Origin: Qipengyuania sp. JC766
Lineage (GTDB): Bacteria > Pseudomonadota > Alphaproteobacteria > Sphingomonadales > Sphingomonadaceae
DNA length: 64,000 nucleotides
Assembly: GCF_040717445.1 (NCBI RefSeq)
Contig: NZ_JBFEFL010000001.1
Location: 2,552,001-2,616,000, forward strand
Reading direction: 5' to 3'
Positions 36,982 through 46,688 of this stretch are shown here, piece by piece. The notes beneath the pieces are model-generated. The model had not been told where the DNA came from. It ran no database searches and was given only the letters and a program-made list of their open reading frames with translations. The first letter of the stretch is position 1. Each line of letters begins with the position of its first letter. The translations under genes and the position numbers were made by a program.

Positions 36982-37994
36982 GCCGAGCAACTCGCCCCGC
37001 CCAGCACGCAGAAGCGCGCGCAGTGGGGGTGGTTGAGCGAGACCTCGCCCGACGCTTCGGCCAGCGTCGCGCCCATGTCGAAGCCCTCGTCGTGGGGAAT
37101 GAGCGTGCAGGCCGCGACGCGCGGTGCCGGTTCGCCCTTCCGGTGCACGACCATCCGGCTGGTGGCGCACATGATGTCGTCCGGCGACTTGCCGAGGATG
37201 TCCCAGCAATCGGTGGTGATCTCGGCGACATCTCTGGTCTCGTCCATTTCCGGGAACAGGACGAGCCGCATCGGGTCCTGCGCGTCGATCCGGATGTTCT
37301 GCTCCGCGAACAGGTCGGCGTAGCCGGCTCGCGCTTCGACCATACCTTCACCGGGCAGAAGGCGTCCGGCAACCGCGATGTCGAAGCCGTTGTCCGACAG
37401 CCACTTCAGACCCGCGATGGCCGGCTCCCAACTCCTCGATCCGCGCTCGCCCTCGTGACCCGCACGCGTGTGGTGGTCGAGGCTGACGCGGATGGTCAGC
37501 CGGTCGCCATATCGCCGCTTGAGGTCGAGCAGCGCTTCCTCGTGTCGCCGCATCGGTTTCATCGCATTGCTCAGCACCAGTGCCTCGAACCCTCGGTCCA
37601 GCGCATCATCCAGTATCGCTAGGAAGTCCGGGTTCATGAACGGTTCGCCGCCGGTGAAGCCGATTTCCCGCGTGCCGGTGCCCTGCGCCTCGTCGAGAAA
37701 GCGGGCGACGTCGCGAGCTTTGATATAGATCAGCGCGTCGTTGGTCGGGCTGCTCTCGATATAGCAGGTGGCACAGGCGAGATTGCACAGAGTGCCGGTG
37801 TTGAACCAGAGCGTTTCCAGCTGCTTGAGGCCGACCGTGGCCCGGCGTTCGCCTTTCGCGGTCAGAACGGGATCGGAGAACTTCTCGGCCGGGAGCGCAG
37901 CGGCATCGACGCGGAAGGGCGAGGGGCCTTGTGGCGCATTGCGTCCTGCCCCGCGCGTCCGCGGCTTATCCTCTCGGGCGGGGGCGTCGGCCAT
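36978..37994 (-). CDS. Radical SAM protein with C-terminal Cys cluster
   Basis: The 338-residue product binds the SAM-cleaving [4Fe-4S] cluster through C70-x3-C74-x2-C77 (TLCNLACATCYIES). The GGEPFMNPDF motif follows that contacts SAM. The C-terminal about 75 residues hold further Cys (MCATS, ACTLIP, HCARFCVLGGASCSA) that could bind an auxiliary cluster, as in SPASM/twitch proteins. The substrate is unknown. It is not obviously ArsS, the radical SAM enzyme of arsenosugar synthesis. Its ATG shares one base with the stop of the upstream flavoprotein gene, so the two are translationally coupled. Confidence 0.88.
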   Translation of the reverse strand: MADAPAREDKPRTRGAGRNAPQGPSPFRVDAAALPAEKFSDPVLTAKGERRATVGLKQLETLWFNTGTLCNLACATCYIESSPTNDALIYIKARDVARFLDEAQGTGTREIGFTGGEPFMNPDFLAILDDALDRGFEALVLSNAMKPMRRHEEALLDLKRRYGDRLTIRVSLDHHTRAGHEGERGSRSWEPAIAGLKWLSDNGFDIAVAGRLLPGEGMVEARAGYADLFAEQNIRIDAQDPMRLVLFPEMDETRDVAEITTDCWDILGKSPDDIMCATSRMVVHRKGEPAPRVAACTLIPHDEGFDMGATLAEASGEVSLNHPHCARFCVLGGASCSA

Positions 37995-39412
37995 CAGGCG
38001 AATGTCCTGCGCAGGCCGGCGACGAAGGCGACCCAGCGCTTGGGTATCTTGCCGAACACGGTCGGCTCCCATGCGCTGAAAGCCGTGGCCTTGGTGATTT
38101 CCGAACGCGTGGGATAGGCGACGATCGCGCTGCCAATGGCAAAGCTGCTCGCCTTGCCGGTGATCAACTGGCTGAAGGGCAGGATGAGCTCCCCTGCATT
38201 CTTGCCACAGATGCTCGCTCCGACGACCTTTTTCCCCTTGAGCATGACCTTCAAATGGCCTCTGGTCTGGCCCTCGGCAATGGCTCGCTCGTTGTGGTCG
38301 AACCCTTCGCGCACGACCTTGAGTTTCTCGCCATAGGCTTCGCGCGCCTCGGCCTCCGTCATGCCGATCTGTGCGACTTCGGGCTCGGTGTAGGTGCACC
38401 AGGGCAGCGCCTTGAAGTCGACCTTGGTCGGCAGGCCGGTCGTGATCTCGAGCGCCACGTTGGAACCTTCGTAGCCTGAGACATGCGTGAGGCGCGGCCC
38501 CTCGCGGCAATCCCCGATGGCGTAGATATTGCTGACAGAGGTCCGCCGGCGCTTGTCGACCACGAAGCCGTTGCTGCCGGTCTCGATCCCGATCTCCTTC
38601 GCCCCGAAACCGTCCACCCGGGCCTTGCGCCCGGTCGCGACGAGCAGATGGGTGCCGGTGACCCGGTCGCCGCCTTCGAGTTCGACCGACACCGAACCGG
38701 CCGATCCGGCGACCCGGACGGCGGTGTCCTTCACGAAGACGACGCCTTCTGCCTTCATCGTATCGACCACGACATCGACCGATTCCGGATCGTCGCGTCC
38801 CATCGGGCGGCCGGGCTCGATCACGGTGACCTTGCTGCCGAGGCGGCAGAAGCTTTGCGCCATCTCCATGCCGACGACACCGCCGCCCAGCACGACCAGT
38901 TCGCCAGGCAGTTCGGTCAGTTCGAACAGGTTCTCGTTGGTGAGGTATGGCACGCCGCCAATCCCGGGGATGGGCGGCACCATTGGTTCGGAACCGGTGG
39001 CCAGCACGATCCGGGGTGCGCGCAGGATTTCGCCGCCGACCTCCACGCTCTGCCGGTCCTTCAGGGTCGCACGAGCACGCAGGACCTCGCAGCCCATTTC
39101 CTCGAACCGCTCTTCGGAATCGTGCGGGGCGATCTGCGCGATCGCGTCGTGGATGTGGCGATGGACGGCGGGGTAGTCGATCCGGGGCTCCGCCAGCCCC
39201 ACGCCGAAGCGCGTACCTTCGCGACCCTGCTGCGCCCGGCGCGCCGCAGTGATCAGCGCCTTGGACGGCACGCAGCCATTGTTGAGGCACTCCCCGCCCA
39301 TGGCATTCGCCTCGATCAGGGCGACCTTGAGGCCGAACAGCGCGCAGCCGCCCGCCGCGGTTAGCCCTGCGGCCCCGCCGCCGATCACGATCACGTCATG
39401 GGTGAATTTCAT
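37994..39412 (-). CDS. FAD-dependent disulfide oxidoreductase, mercuric-reductase/lipoamide-dehydrogenase-like
   Basis: The 472-residue flavoprotein has the FAD-binding GGGAAG (11-16), the redox-active disulfide C42-x4-C47 (GGECLNNGCVPSK), the NAD(P)H-binding GGGVVGMEMAQ, the second FAD contact IYAIGDC and the dimerisation domain. It lacks the N-terminal HMA domain and the C-terminal Cys pair of true MerA, and the usual active-site His of HPTxxE is Tyr (AYPTRSE), so mercury reduction is not supported. It is translationally coupled to the radical SAM gene and could supply electrons for its cluster or reduce a pathway thiol. It is divergent from the SDR gene with an 80-bp gap. Confidence 0.88.
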   Translation of the reverse strand: MKFTHDVIVIGGGAAGLTAAGGCALFGLKVALIEANAMGGECLNNGCVPSKALITAARRAQQGREGTRFGVGLAEPRIDYPAVHRHIHDAIAQIAPHDSEERFEEMGCEVLRARATLKDRQSVEVGGEILRAPRIVLATGSEPMVPPIPGIGGVPYLTNENLFELTELPGELVVLGGGVVGMEMAQSFCRLGSKVTVIEPGRPMGRDDPESVDVVVDTMKAEGVVFVKDTAVRVAGSAGSVSVELEGGDRVTGTHLLVATGRKARVDGFGAKEIGIETGSNGFVVDKRRRTSVSNIYAIGDCREGPRLTHVSGYEGSNVALEITTGLPTKVDFKALPWCTYTEPEVAQIGMTEAEAREAYGEKLKVVREGFDHNERAIAEGQTRGHLKVMLKGKKVVGASICGKNAGELILPFSQLITGKASSFAIGSAIVAYPTRSEITKATAFSAWEPTVFGKIPKRWVAFVAGLRRTFA

Positions 39413-39492
39413 TGTCCGTCCGCCTTAACCCGATAGGGACGGGGCATGGAAGCAATCTCTGGCCTCGCGGTCGAATACCTGCGCCCGTTCTG

Positions 39493-40509
39493 ATGCAGAT
39501 CCTCGTCACCGGAGCCGCCGGCCTCGTCGGCGGAGAAGTCTGCGCCCGCCTGGTCGCAGACGGGCACCAGGTCACGGCAATGGTCCATCGCAATCCGGAC
39601 ATTCTCGCCAATGACGGCACGCCGGTTCCGGTGGCAGGGAGTGTCGCGGGAGACGTGCGGCAGGCACGGTTCGGCTGGTCCGAAGAGGAATTCCGGACAG
39701 TGGCATCCGACCACGACCTCCTGATCCATTGCGCGGCCACGGTGCGGTTCGATCTGCCGGAAGAGGACTACCTCACGACCAATGTGGGCGGAACTGCTCA
39801 CGCGCTGGAACTCGCTCGCGAGGGCGACATGGATTTTCTCCACGTTGGTACCGCCTATGTCTGCGGCGCTCGGGATGGCCTTGTTCGCGAGGACGATCCA
39901 CTCCCGGAAAGCGGCTTCGCCAACGGTTACGAAGCGAGCAAGGCGGCCGGCGAACGGCTGGTCCGCGCAAGCGACGTTCGCTGGGCGATCGCACGTCCCA
40001 GCATCGTTGTCGGGGCTTCCGATAGCGGCGAGATCCGGCAATTCGACACGACCTATGCCGCGTTCAAGTTGATCGCGGAAGGGCGCGTACGGCACATGCC
40101 GGCGCGGGCGGGGGCGACGCTGGATTTCGTCCCGATCGACCACGTGGCTGGCGGCATCGTGGCCATCGCCGACCGGATGGCGCGGGCCCGGGGCGGCACG
40201 TTCCATCTCGCGAGTTGCCAGCCTCTCCCGGTCGATCGCTTCACAGCCGCAATCGGCGCCTACCCGCAGTTCCACGAGCCCGAACTGGTCCCGCCGTACG
40301 CGTTCGATCCGTCCGGCCTGCCGGCGATGGAACGACGGCTGTTCCGCCGAGTGGCAGGTCTCTACGCCAGCTATTTCCAGCGCGATCCGCGCTTCGACGA
40401 TCGCCGGTTCCGGGATCTGACCGGGATGGCGTGCCCGGCAACCGGGGAAGCCTATATCCGCCGGCTGATCGATCACTGCATCGCGGTCCGCTTCCTTCCG
40501 GACGGATGA
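39493..40509 (+). CDS. NAD(P)-dependent extended SDR (epimerase/reductase-like)
   Basis: The 338-residue protein has the Rossmann motif TGAAGLVG (6-13) and the catalytic Y146-x3-K150 (NGYEASKAAGE). VGTAY supplies the Ser/Thr-position residue, and RPSIVVGASDSGE and FVPIDHVAGGI follow. These last features are like the thioester-reductase/NAD-epimerase group (male sterility type). It may act on a sugar or acyl intermediate. The longer upstream open frame overlaps the divergent promoter region, so I chose the ATG at 39493, which starts directly at the Rossmann strand (MQILVTGAAG). Its stop abuts the end of the convergent glycosyltransferase gene with no gap. Confidence 0.82.
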   Translation: MQILVTGAAGLVGGEVCARLVADGHQVTAMVHRNPDILANDGTPVPVAGSVAGDVRQARFGWSEEEFRTVASDHDLLIHCAATVRFDLPEEDYLTTNVGGTAHALELAREGDMDFLHVGTAYVCGARDGLVREDDPLPESGFANGYEASKAAGERLVRASDVRWAIARPSIVVGASDSGEIRQFDTTYAAFKLIAEGRVRHMPARAGATLDFVPIDHVAGGIVAIADRMARARGGTFHLASCQPLPVDRFTAAIGAYPQFHEPELVPPYAFDPSGLPAMERRLFRRVAGLYASYFQRDPRFDDRRFRDLTGMACPATGEAYIRRLIDHCIAVRFLPDG

Positions 40510-41241
40510 TCAGCGCACGTGGGGGTAGTGCTTTTCCATGCGTGAGCGGGCGCCCACCGCCCACAGGATGCCGACCTTGAAGTAGATCCAGTTCGCCCGC
40601 AACGGACCCCATGCCGCGATGCGGCGGTCCGACGTGACGATCCGGCGCGGGACCATCCGGATCTTGCCCAGGCGCGCGAACTTCACGCACAAGTCGGCTT
40701 CTTCCATGACCGCGTCGCCCGGCGTGCAGCCGCCGATTTCCAGGAACTGGGCGCGGCGGAAGAACATGGCATGGTCCCCGAACAGCAGGCGGACGCCGCG
40801 GAAGAAGAGGTGCGGCCTTGTGATGAGGGGCGCGTACCAGGTCTTGAGATAATTGTGCGCGCTCGTCACCCAGCGGGTTTTTTCCGGCCCGCGGATCAGC
40901 GGCGTGAAGCTGGCGAGGGCGATCCGCTCGTCGGAGAGGGTCCGGCGGATGACGCCCACCATGTCGACCGGCGGGATCGAGTCGGCGTGCAGGACGCAGA
41001 CGAGGGGCGCCCGGGTCGCCTCGACGCCTGCGTTGATCTGTCCCGCACGGCCCGCCTCGCGTTCCAGCAGGCGCCAGCCCGCATCCTTCGCCAGCGCGCA
41101 GGTTCGATCTTTGCTGCCCCCGTCCACGACGACCACTTCGGCCGGTAGCGGATCCAGTGCCCGGATCGCGCGGACGAGGTCGGGCAACGCCTTTTCCTCG
41201 TCCAGTACCGGTATGACCAGCGCGACACCCGGATCGCTCAC
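40510..41241 (-). CDS. TIGR04283-type family 2 glycosyltransferase
   Basis: The 243-residue GT-A enzyme starts ALVIPVLDEEKALPDL, has the nucleotide-sugar loop VVVDGGSKDRT, the HAD motif of this family in VLHADSIPP and a late VMEEADLCVKFARLGKI. This is the family named 'arsenosugar biosynthesis glycosyltransferase' (TIGR04283). It starts with GTG at 41241, which overlaps the stop of the TIGR04282 gene by 4 bp, so the pair is translationally coupled. The product of the pair is unknown, and no arsenic gene is in view. Confidence 0.85.
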   Translation of the reverse strand: MSDPGVALVIPVLDEEKALPDLVRAIRALDPLPAEVVVVDGGSKDRTCALAKDAGWRLLEREAGRAGQINAGVEATRAPLVCVLHADSIPPVDMVGVIRRTLSDERIALASFTPLIRGPEKTRWVTSAHNYLKTWYAPLITRPHLFFRGVRLLFGDHAMFFRRAQFLEIGGCTPGDAVMEEADLCVKFARLGKIRMVPRRIVTSDRRIAAWGPLRANWIYFKVGILWAVGARSRMEKHYPHVR

Positions 41242-41816
41242 GGCAGGAACTCAGGCCAGTGTTCGAGGTCGGCCGCCGTATCGATGTCCGCCAGCTCGGG
41301 CAGGACGGCGGGCCTGATGCCGCGCTCCGCAAAGCGCCGCAGCGTTTCGGCGAAGACCGTGCTGGTGCTCCATTCCATTCCGGCGAAGGCGAAGTCCGAT
41401 GGTTCGCGGTATCCCAGCAGATAGTATCCGCCGTCGCTGGCCGGACCGATGACCATCGGATCGGTCTCCAGCGTGTCGCGCGCCGCGCGCAGGACGGCCG
41501 GGCTAAGGCCGGGGCAGTCACTGCCGATCAGGATGGCGGGCGCGGGTACCCGGCCGAGTTTCGCGGTCAGGTCTCCGTCGCCCTGGTCCACGACTGCCAG
41601 GTCGTCGCCGAGCCCCTTGCGGAATTGCTCCGGCGGCGCGCCGGTCACGCGCAGTTCGAACGGGATTTCGCTGGCGCGGGCCACTTCCACCGTATGCGCC
41701 AGCAGTTTGGTGTAGATCGCGGCGGCGCCTTCTGCACCGAAACCCGGGATCAGGCGGGTCTTCGCCTTGCCCGGCTCGGGCCAGCGGCAGAATATGGAGA
41801 TCAGCGGATCGGCCAT
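41238..41816 (-). CDS. TIGR04282-type (DUF2064) nucleotidyl/glycosyltransferase
   Basis: The 192-residue product has the DUF2064/TIGR04282 signatures: FCRWPEPGKAKTRLIP at the N-terminus, LIGSDCPGLSPAVL, GPASDGGYYLLGY and the late DIDTAADL. The fold resembles CofC/MobA-like nucleotidyltransferases, so it may activate a sugar for the TIGR04283 partner rather than transfer it. Both families are named from arsenosugar loci. The ATG at 41816 gives the conserved N-terminus MADPLISIF; an upstream in-frame extension lacks family similarity. It is divergent from the fatty-acid hydroxylase gene, 55 bp apart. Confidence 0.85.
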   Translation of the reverse strand: MADPLISIFCRWPEPGKAKTRLIPGFGAEGAAAIYTKLLAHTVEVARASEIPFELRVTGAPPEQFRKGLGDDLAVVDQGDGDLTAKLGRVPAPAILIGSDCPGLSPAVLRAARDTLETDPMVIGPASDGGYYLLGYREPSDFAFAGMEWSTSTVFAETLRRFAERGIRPAVLPELADIDTAADLEHWPEFLP

Positions 41817-41871
41817 CGCGCCTGCCCTAACCGCTTGGCCTTGGCGGGACCATAGGGCATGAGGGGACCTG

Positions 41872-42675
41872 ATGGGGCTCGGCAGGACGCTATTCACGAT
41901 CGCGGGGGCGGCAGCGCTGGTCGGCCTGCTGGTGGCCGAACGCAGGCGCCCCCTCAGGCGGCAGCATCATTCCGACCTGCCCCGCAACCTTCGCAATTTC
42001 GCCATGGGCGCAAGCTGCGCTGCCGTGGTCGCGGTCGTCGAGGTCCCGATCGGGCAGCGCATCGCGCGCGACAACCTTCGGCGCAGGCGCGGTTTCGCGC
42101 AGGCCCTTCCGCGCCCACTGCGACTGATCGGCGCAGGGCTGGCGATGGATTACGGTTTCTACTGGTGGCACGTCGCGACGCACCGCGTGCCGTTCCTGTG
42201 GCGCTTCCACCGGGTACACCATATCGATCCGGACATGGATGCGAGTACCGCCGTGCGCTTCCATTTCCTCGACATGCTGGTGAGCCTGCCGTGGCGGATC
42301 GTGCAGATCAGGCTCGCCGGGGCCAGCCCGAAATCGCTGCGCTGGTGGCGCCGGTTCTTCAACGCATCGATCCTGTTCCATCATGCGAACCTGCGCTTGC
42401 CCAAGGGCTGGGACCGTGCATTGCGGACCGTCCTCACCACGCCGGAAATGCACGGCATCCACCATTCGAAGGTCCGGCAGGAGCGGGACAGCAATTACAC
42501 GAGCGGCATCAGCGTCTGGGACCGGCTGCACGGCACCTACCGCGACCGGCCCGCACCGCGCGCGATCGCGATCGGGGTGGACGAGCGGGACGAGGCGGAC
42601 CTGCCGATCGCCCGTTCGCTCACCGCGCCGTTCCGGCGCACGCCGGCAGACACGAACGCCGACAGGACAGGATAA
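41872..42675 (+). CDS. Sterol desaturase/fatty acid hydroxylase family di-iron membrane protein
   Basis: The 267-residue membrane enzyme carries the family's histidine clusters: H100-x3-H104 (HVATH), HxxHH as H113-R-V-H116-H117, a later HHANL and MHGIHH. Together these ligate a non-haem di-iron centre. Members hydroxylate or desaturate lipids, sterols or carotenoids. GAGGGG is at good distance from the ATG. It is 3 bp upstream of an ABC exporter ATPase gene, which makes a three-gene operon that could modify and then export a lipid. Its link with the glycosyltransferase block is by neighbourhood only. Confidence 0.88.
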   Translation: MGLGRTLFTIAGAAALVGLLVAERRRPLRRQHHSDLPRNLRNFAMGASCAAVVAVVEVPIGQRIARDNLRRRRGFAQALPRPLRLIGAGLAMDYGFYWWHVATHRVPFLWRFHRVHHIDPDMDASTAVRFHFLDMLVSLPWRIVQIRLAGASPKSLRWWRRFFNASILFHHANLRLPKGWDRALRTVLTTPEMHGIHHSKVRQERDSNYTSGISVWDRLHGTYRDRPAPRAIAIGVDERDEADLPIARSLTAPFRRTPADTNADRTG

Positions 42676-42678
42676 CCC

Positions 42679-43626
42679 ATGAACCTTGCGATCGAGACAC
42701 GGGGCCTGACGAAGCGGCTCGGCGGGAAACCGGTGGTGCGCGATCTGGACCTGCGCGTGCCGGAAGGGTCGATCTTCGGCTTCCTCGGTCCCAACGGGGC
42801 GGGAAAGACGACCGCCATGCGCCTGCTGCTGGGCCTGCTGCGGCCCGACGCGGGGGACGTCCGCCTGTTGGGCAGCGACTTTCCGAAGAACCGCATCGCG
42901 CTTCTGGGGCAGATCGGCGCCTTTATCGAGACGCACGGCCTTTACGAACAACTTTCGGGCCGCGCCAATCTCGCCATCGCCTGCAGGCTGCGCGGACTCG
43001 ACCCGTCCGAGATCGAGCCGGCGCTCGACATGGTGTCCATGCGCCATGCTGCGGACCGACGCGTGCGGTCCTATTCGCTCGGCATGAAGCAGCGCATGGC
43101 GCTCGCCCGCGCGCTGCTTGGCCGGCCGAAGCTGCTCCTGCTGGACGAGCCGACGAACGGGCTCGACCCGGATGGCATCATGGCCATGCGCGAACTGATC
43201 CGCGACTTGCCGTCCCGGCTGGGCGCAACCGTGTTCCTGTCCAGCCACCTGCTGGGCGAGGTGGAGGCCATCGCCACGGATATTGCCCTGCTGCGCAAGG
43301 GCGAGTTGCTGCACCAGGGCCCGTTGGCCGACTTCGCGGCGGACCATGCCGTGCTCCGGATCGGGGTGGAGCGTCCCGAAGACGCTGTATCGCTGCTCGC
43401 CTCGAATGGCATCGCCGCCGAAATCGAACCGGGTACGGCGCACCTGCTCGTCCGGCTCGCGAAGGACGGCGCCCGGCCGGCATCCGCCGATGCGGCCGGT
43501 ATCAACACGCTGCTGGTCCGGGAGGGCTTTCCGGTTTCGCTGCTGAAGGAAGACAGACGCGGGCTCGAGGATCTGTACCGCGACATGATCGGGCCGGTCG
43601 GGACCGGGGAAGGGGACGGCGAATGA
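42679..43626 (+). CDS. ABC transporter ATP-binding protein (ABC-2 type, CcmA/NodI-like)
   Basis: The 315-residue ATPase has Walker A GPNGAGKTT at about 36-44, the Q-loop in LGQIGAFIE, the signature SLGMKQRMALA and Walker B LLLLDEPTNGLDPDG. The switch His is in LSSHLLGEVEA. An extended C-terminal domain follows, as in drug/lipid exporters of the DrrA/BcrA group. ATP hydrolysis would drive the permease encoded by the overlapping next gene. The substrate is unknown. Confidence 0.92.
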   Translation: MNLAIETRGLTKRLGGKPVVRDLDLRVPEGSIFGFLGPNGAGKTTAMRLLLGLLRPDAGDVRLLGSDFPKNRIALLGQIGAFIETHGLYEQLSGRANLAIACRLRGLDPSEIEPALDMVSMRHAADRRVRSYSLGMKQRMALARALLGRPKLLLLDEPTNGLDPDGIMAMRELIRDLPSRLGATVFLSSHLLGEVEAIATDIALLRKGELLHQGPLADFAADHAVLRIGVERPEDAVSLLASNGIAAEIEPGTAHLLVRLAKDGARPASADAAGINTLLVREGFPVSLLKEDRRGLEDLYRDMIGPVGTGEGDGE

Positions 43627-44348
43627 TCGCTCTGCTGAGGTCCGAAATCGCGAAGCTGCGCGGTTCGCTGATCCTGCTGCTCGTGCTCGTGCCGCCACTG
43701 CTGCCGGGCCTGCTCATCTTCCTCGCCGTGGCCACGAACGAGGGGGCGCCGAGCTGGGCGCAACTGATCGGGCAGCTGACGATGCCGCTCTGGGCCATGT
43801 TCCTCAACGCTATGCTGCTCGCGACGCTGGCGACGCTGATGGGGCAGGTGGAATACCGGACCAACGGCTGGGCGTTCGTGCTCGTCCAGCCGGTCCCCCG
43901 GTGGCAGGTGTTCGTGACCAAGCTGATGATCCTGGTCGTGCTGCACGTGGCGATGATCGCGATGTGCATCCTGGGCGCGATCGTCAGCGCGCTGGCCGCC
44001 GGATATGCCTTCGACCGCGTCCCGACCGGCGACACCCCTCTGCGGCCGGCTCTCGACTTCGTCCTCGCCATGACCGGTGGGAGTTTCGCGATCCTCGTGC
44101 TTCAGCTGTGGGCGGCGCTGCGCTGGAACAATTTCACCGTGCCGCTCGCGATGGGCATCGGCGGAACGCTGGTCGGTCTCGCCGTGCTGATCGCGGGGAC
44201 CGAGCAGGCGGACTGGTTTCCGTGGGTTCTCGCGCTGAAAGCGGGCGTGGCGGATTCGCCCCGATGGTTCATCACCACCGGGCTGGTGGCAGGCATCGTC
44301 GCTGCCGTGGCGATGGTCCTCGACTTCCAGCGGCACACCTTTCGATGA
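43623..44348 (+). CDS. ABC-2 type permease
   Basis: The 241-residue inner-membrane protein has about six hydrophobic segments, beginning with EIAKLRGSLILLLVLVPPLL, and the ABC-2 family feature QVEYRTNGWAFVLVQPVPRWQVFVTKLMI. Its ATG overlaps the ATPase stop by 4 bp, the usual coupling. A much longer open frame in this phase runs back over the two upstream genes but is a shadow. A strong terminator follows at 44377-44412. Confidence 0.88.
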   Translation: MIALLRSEIAKLRGSLILLLVLVPPLLPGLLIFLAVATNEGAPSWAQLIGQLTMPLWAMFLNAMLLATLATLMGQVEYRTNGWAFVLVQPVPRWQVFVTKLMILVVLHVAMIAMCILGAIVSALAAGYAFDRVPTGDTPLRPALDFVLAMTGGSFAILVLQLWAALRWNNFTVPLAMGIGGTLVGLAVLIAGTEQADWFPWVLALKAGVADSPRWFITTGLVAGIVAAVAMVLDFQRHTFR

Positions 44349-44376
44349 TTGCAGGATGCTAAGCGGTCGCCACGAA

Positions 44377-44412
44377 AAAAGGCCCGGCAGGAGCGATCCT
44401 GCCGGGCCTTTT
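44377..44412. terminator. Bidirectional terminator between the ABC operon and groEL
   Basis: GGCCCGGCAGG (44381-44391) pairs perfectly with CCTGCCGGGCC (44398-44408) around a 6-nt loop. An A-run lies on the left and TTTT on the right, so it serves the convergent ABC operon and groEL. Confidence 0.9.
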
Positions 44413-44440
44413 CGTTCGGTCGGGTGACCGGGTGGCGGGC

Positions 44441-46120
<1,680 letters not shown>

Positions 46121-46181
46121 TCAAATCAGGTTGATGAATGAAGTTGACACAGTTGACAGTGTCCTGAAGCGAAGAAGCGGA

Positions 46182-46469
46182 TCAGGAAATGATCCCCATG
46201 ATATCGCTTTCCTTCATGATCAGCAGCTCTTCGCCGTCGATCGTGACTTCGGTGCCGCCCCACTTGCCGAACAGCACGCGGTCGCCGGCCTTGACGTCGA
46301 GCGCGACACGGTCGCCGTCGTCGTCACGGACGCCGTCGCCCACGGCGACGACTTCGCCTTCGCTCGGCTTTTCCTTGGCGCTGTCGGGGATGATGATGCC
46401 GCCGGCGGTCTTTTCCTCGGCTTCGATGCGACGGACCAGAACGCGGTCATGCAACGGACGAAATGCCAT
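46182..46469 (-). CDS. groS: 10-kDa co-chaperonin GroES
   Basis: GroES caps GroEL. The 95-residue product starts [16 protein letters not shown], has the mobile loop [18 protein letters not shown] with its GroEL-binding Ile triplet, the roof beta-hairpin and the C-terminal [15 protein letters not shown]. It is the first gene of groES-groEL. A CIRCE operator lies 33 bp upstream of the ATG, so HrcA repression is expected. Confidence 0.98.
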   Translation of the reverse strand: MAFRPLHDRVLVRRIEAEEKTAGGIIIPDSAKEKPSEGEVVAVGDGVRDDDGDRVALDVKAGDRVLFGKWGGTEVTIDGEELLIMKESDIMGIIS

Positions 46470-46502
46470 ATTGCACCTCTTTCATTAGAGTGGATGTTTC
46501 TG

Positions 46503-46529
46503 TTGGCACTCCCTGATGCAGAGTGCCAG
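46503..46529. promoter_or_regulatory. CIRCE element (HrcA operator) of groESL
   Basis: TTGGCACTC (46503-46511), 9 bp, then GAGTGCCAG (46521-46529) matches the consensus TTAGCACTC-N9-GAGTGCTAA with mostly symmetric changes. It stands directly before groES. A possible -35 TTGACT lies further upstream on the minus strand (46565-46560). No hrcA gene is in the window. Confidence 0.93.
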
Positions 46530-46688
46530 CGCGGCGCATCTGGTGTCGCGGCGGCAGGGAGTCAACACGTCGCGAAGCAAAAAATCGTGCGCTGCGGGAC
46601 GGGGCGGGCGGCGCGCCGGACGGTCCGTTGGACAATCGCGCCCCCGCTTGCCACATGCAGCCCCACAAAGCAGCCGGAGACTTAAGGA

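Noticed and set aside
36978..39290. Apparent 770-codon radical SAM protein with a long N-terminal extension
   Set aside because: The first about 430 codons overlap the flavoprotein gene in another frame and read as low-complexity. The real start is the ATG at 37994, which gives a normal radical SAM protein.
37994..39412. Mercuric reductase (merA)
   Set aside because: It lacks the HMA domain and C-terminal Cys pair, and there is no merR/merT/merP nearby.
36118..42675. Annotation of the block as an arsenic resistance or arsenosugar operon
   Set aside because: No arsM, arsC, arsB/acr3 or arsR is present, and the radical SAM protein is not recognisably ArsS. Only the glycosyltransferase family names point to arsenic.
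41859..44348. Apparent 829-codon permease fusion
   Set aside because: Only the last 241 codons are hydrophobic ABC-2 sequence. The upstream part is the shadow of the hydroxylase and ABC ATPase genes.
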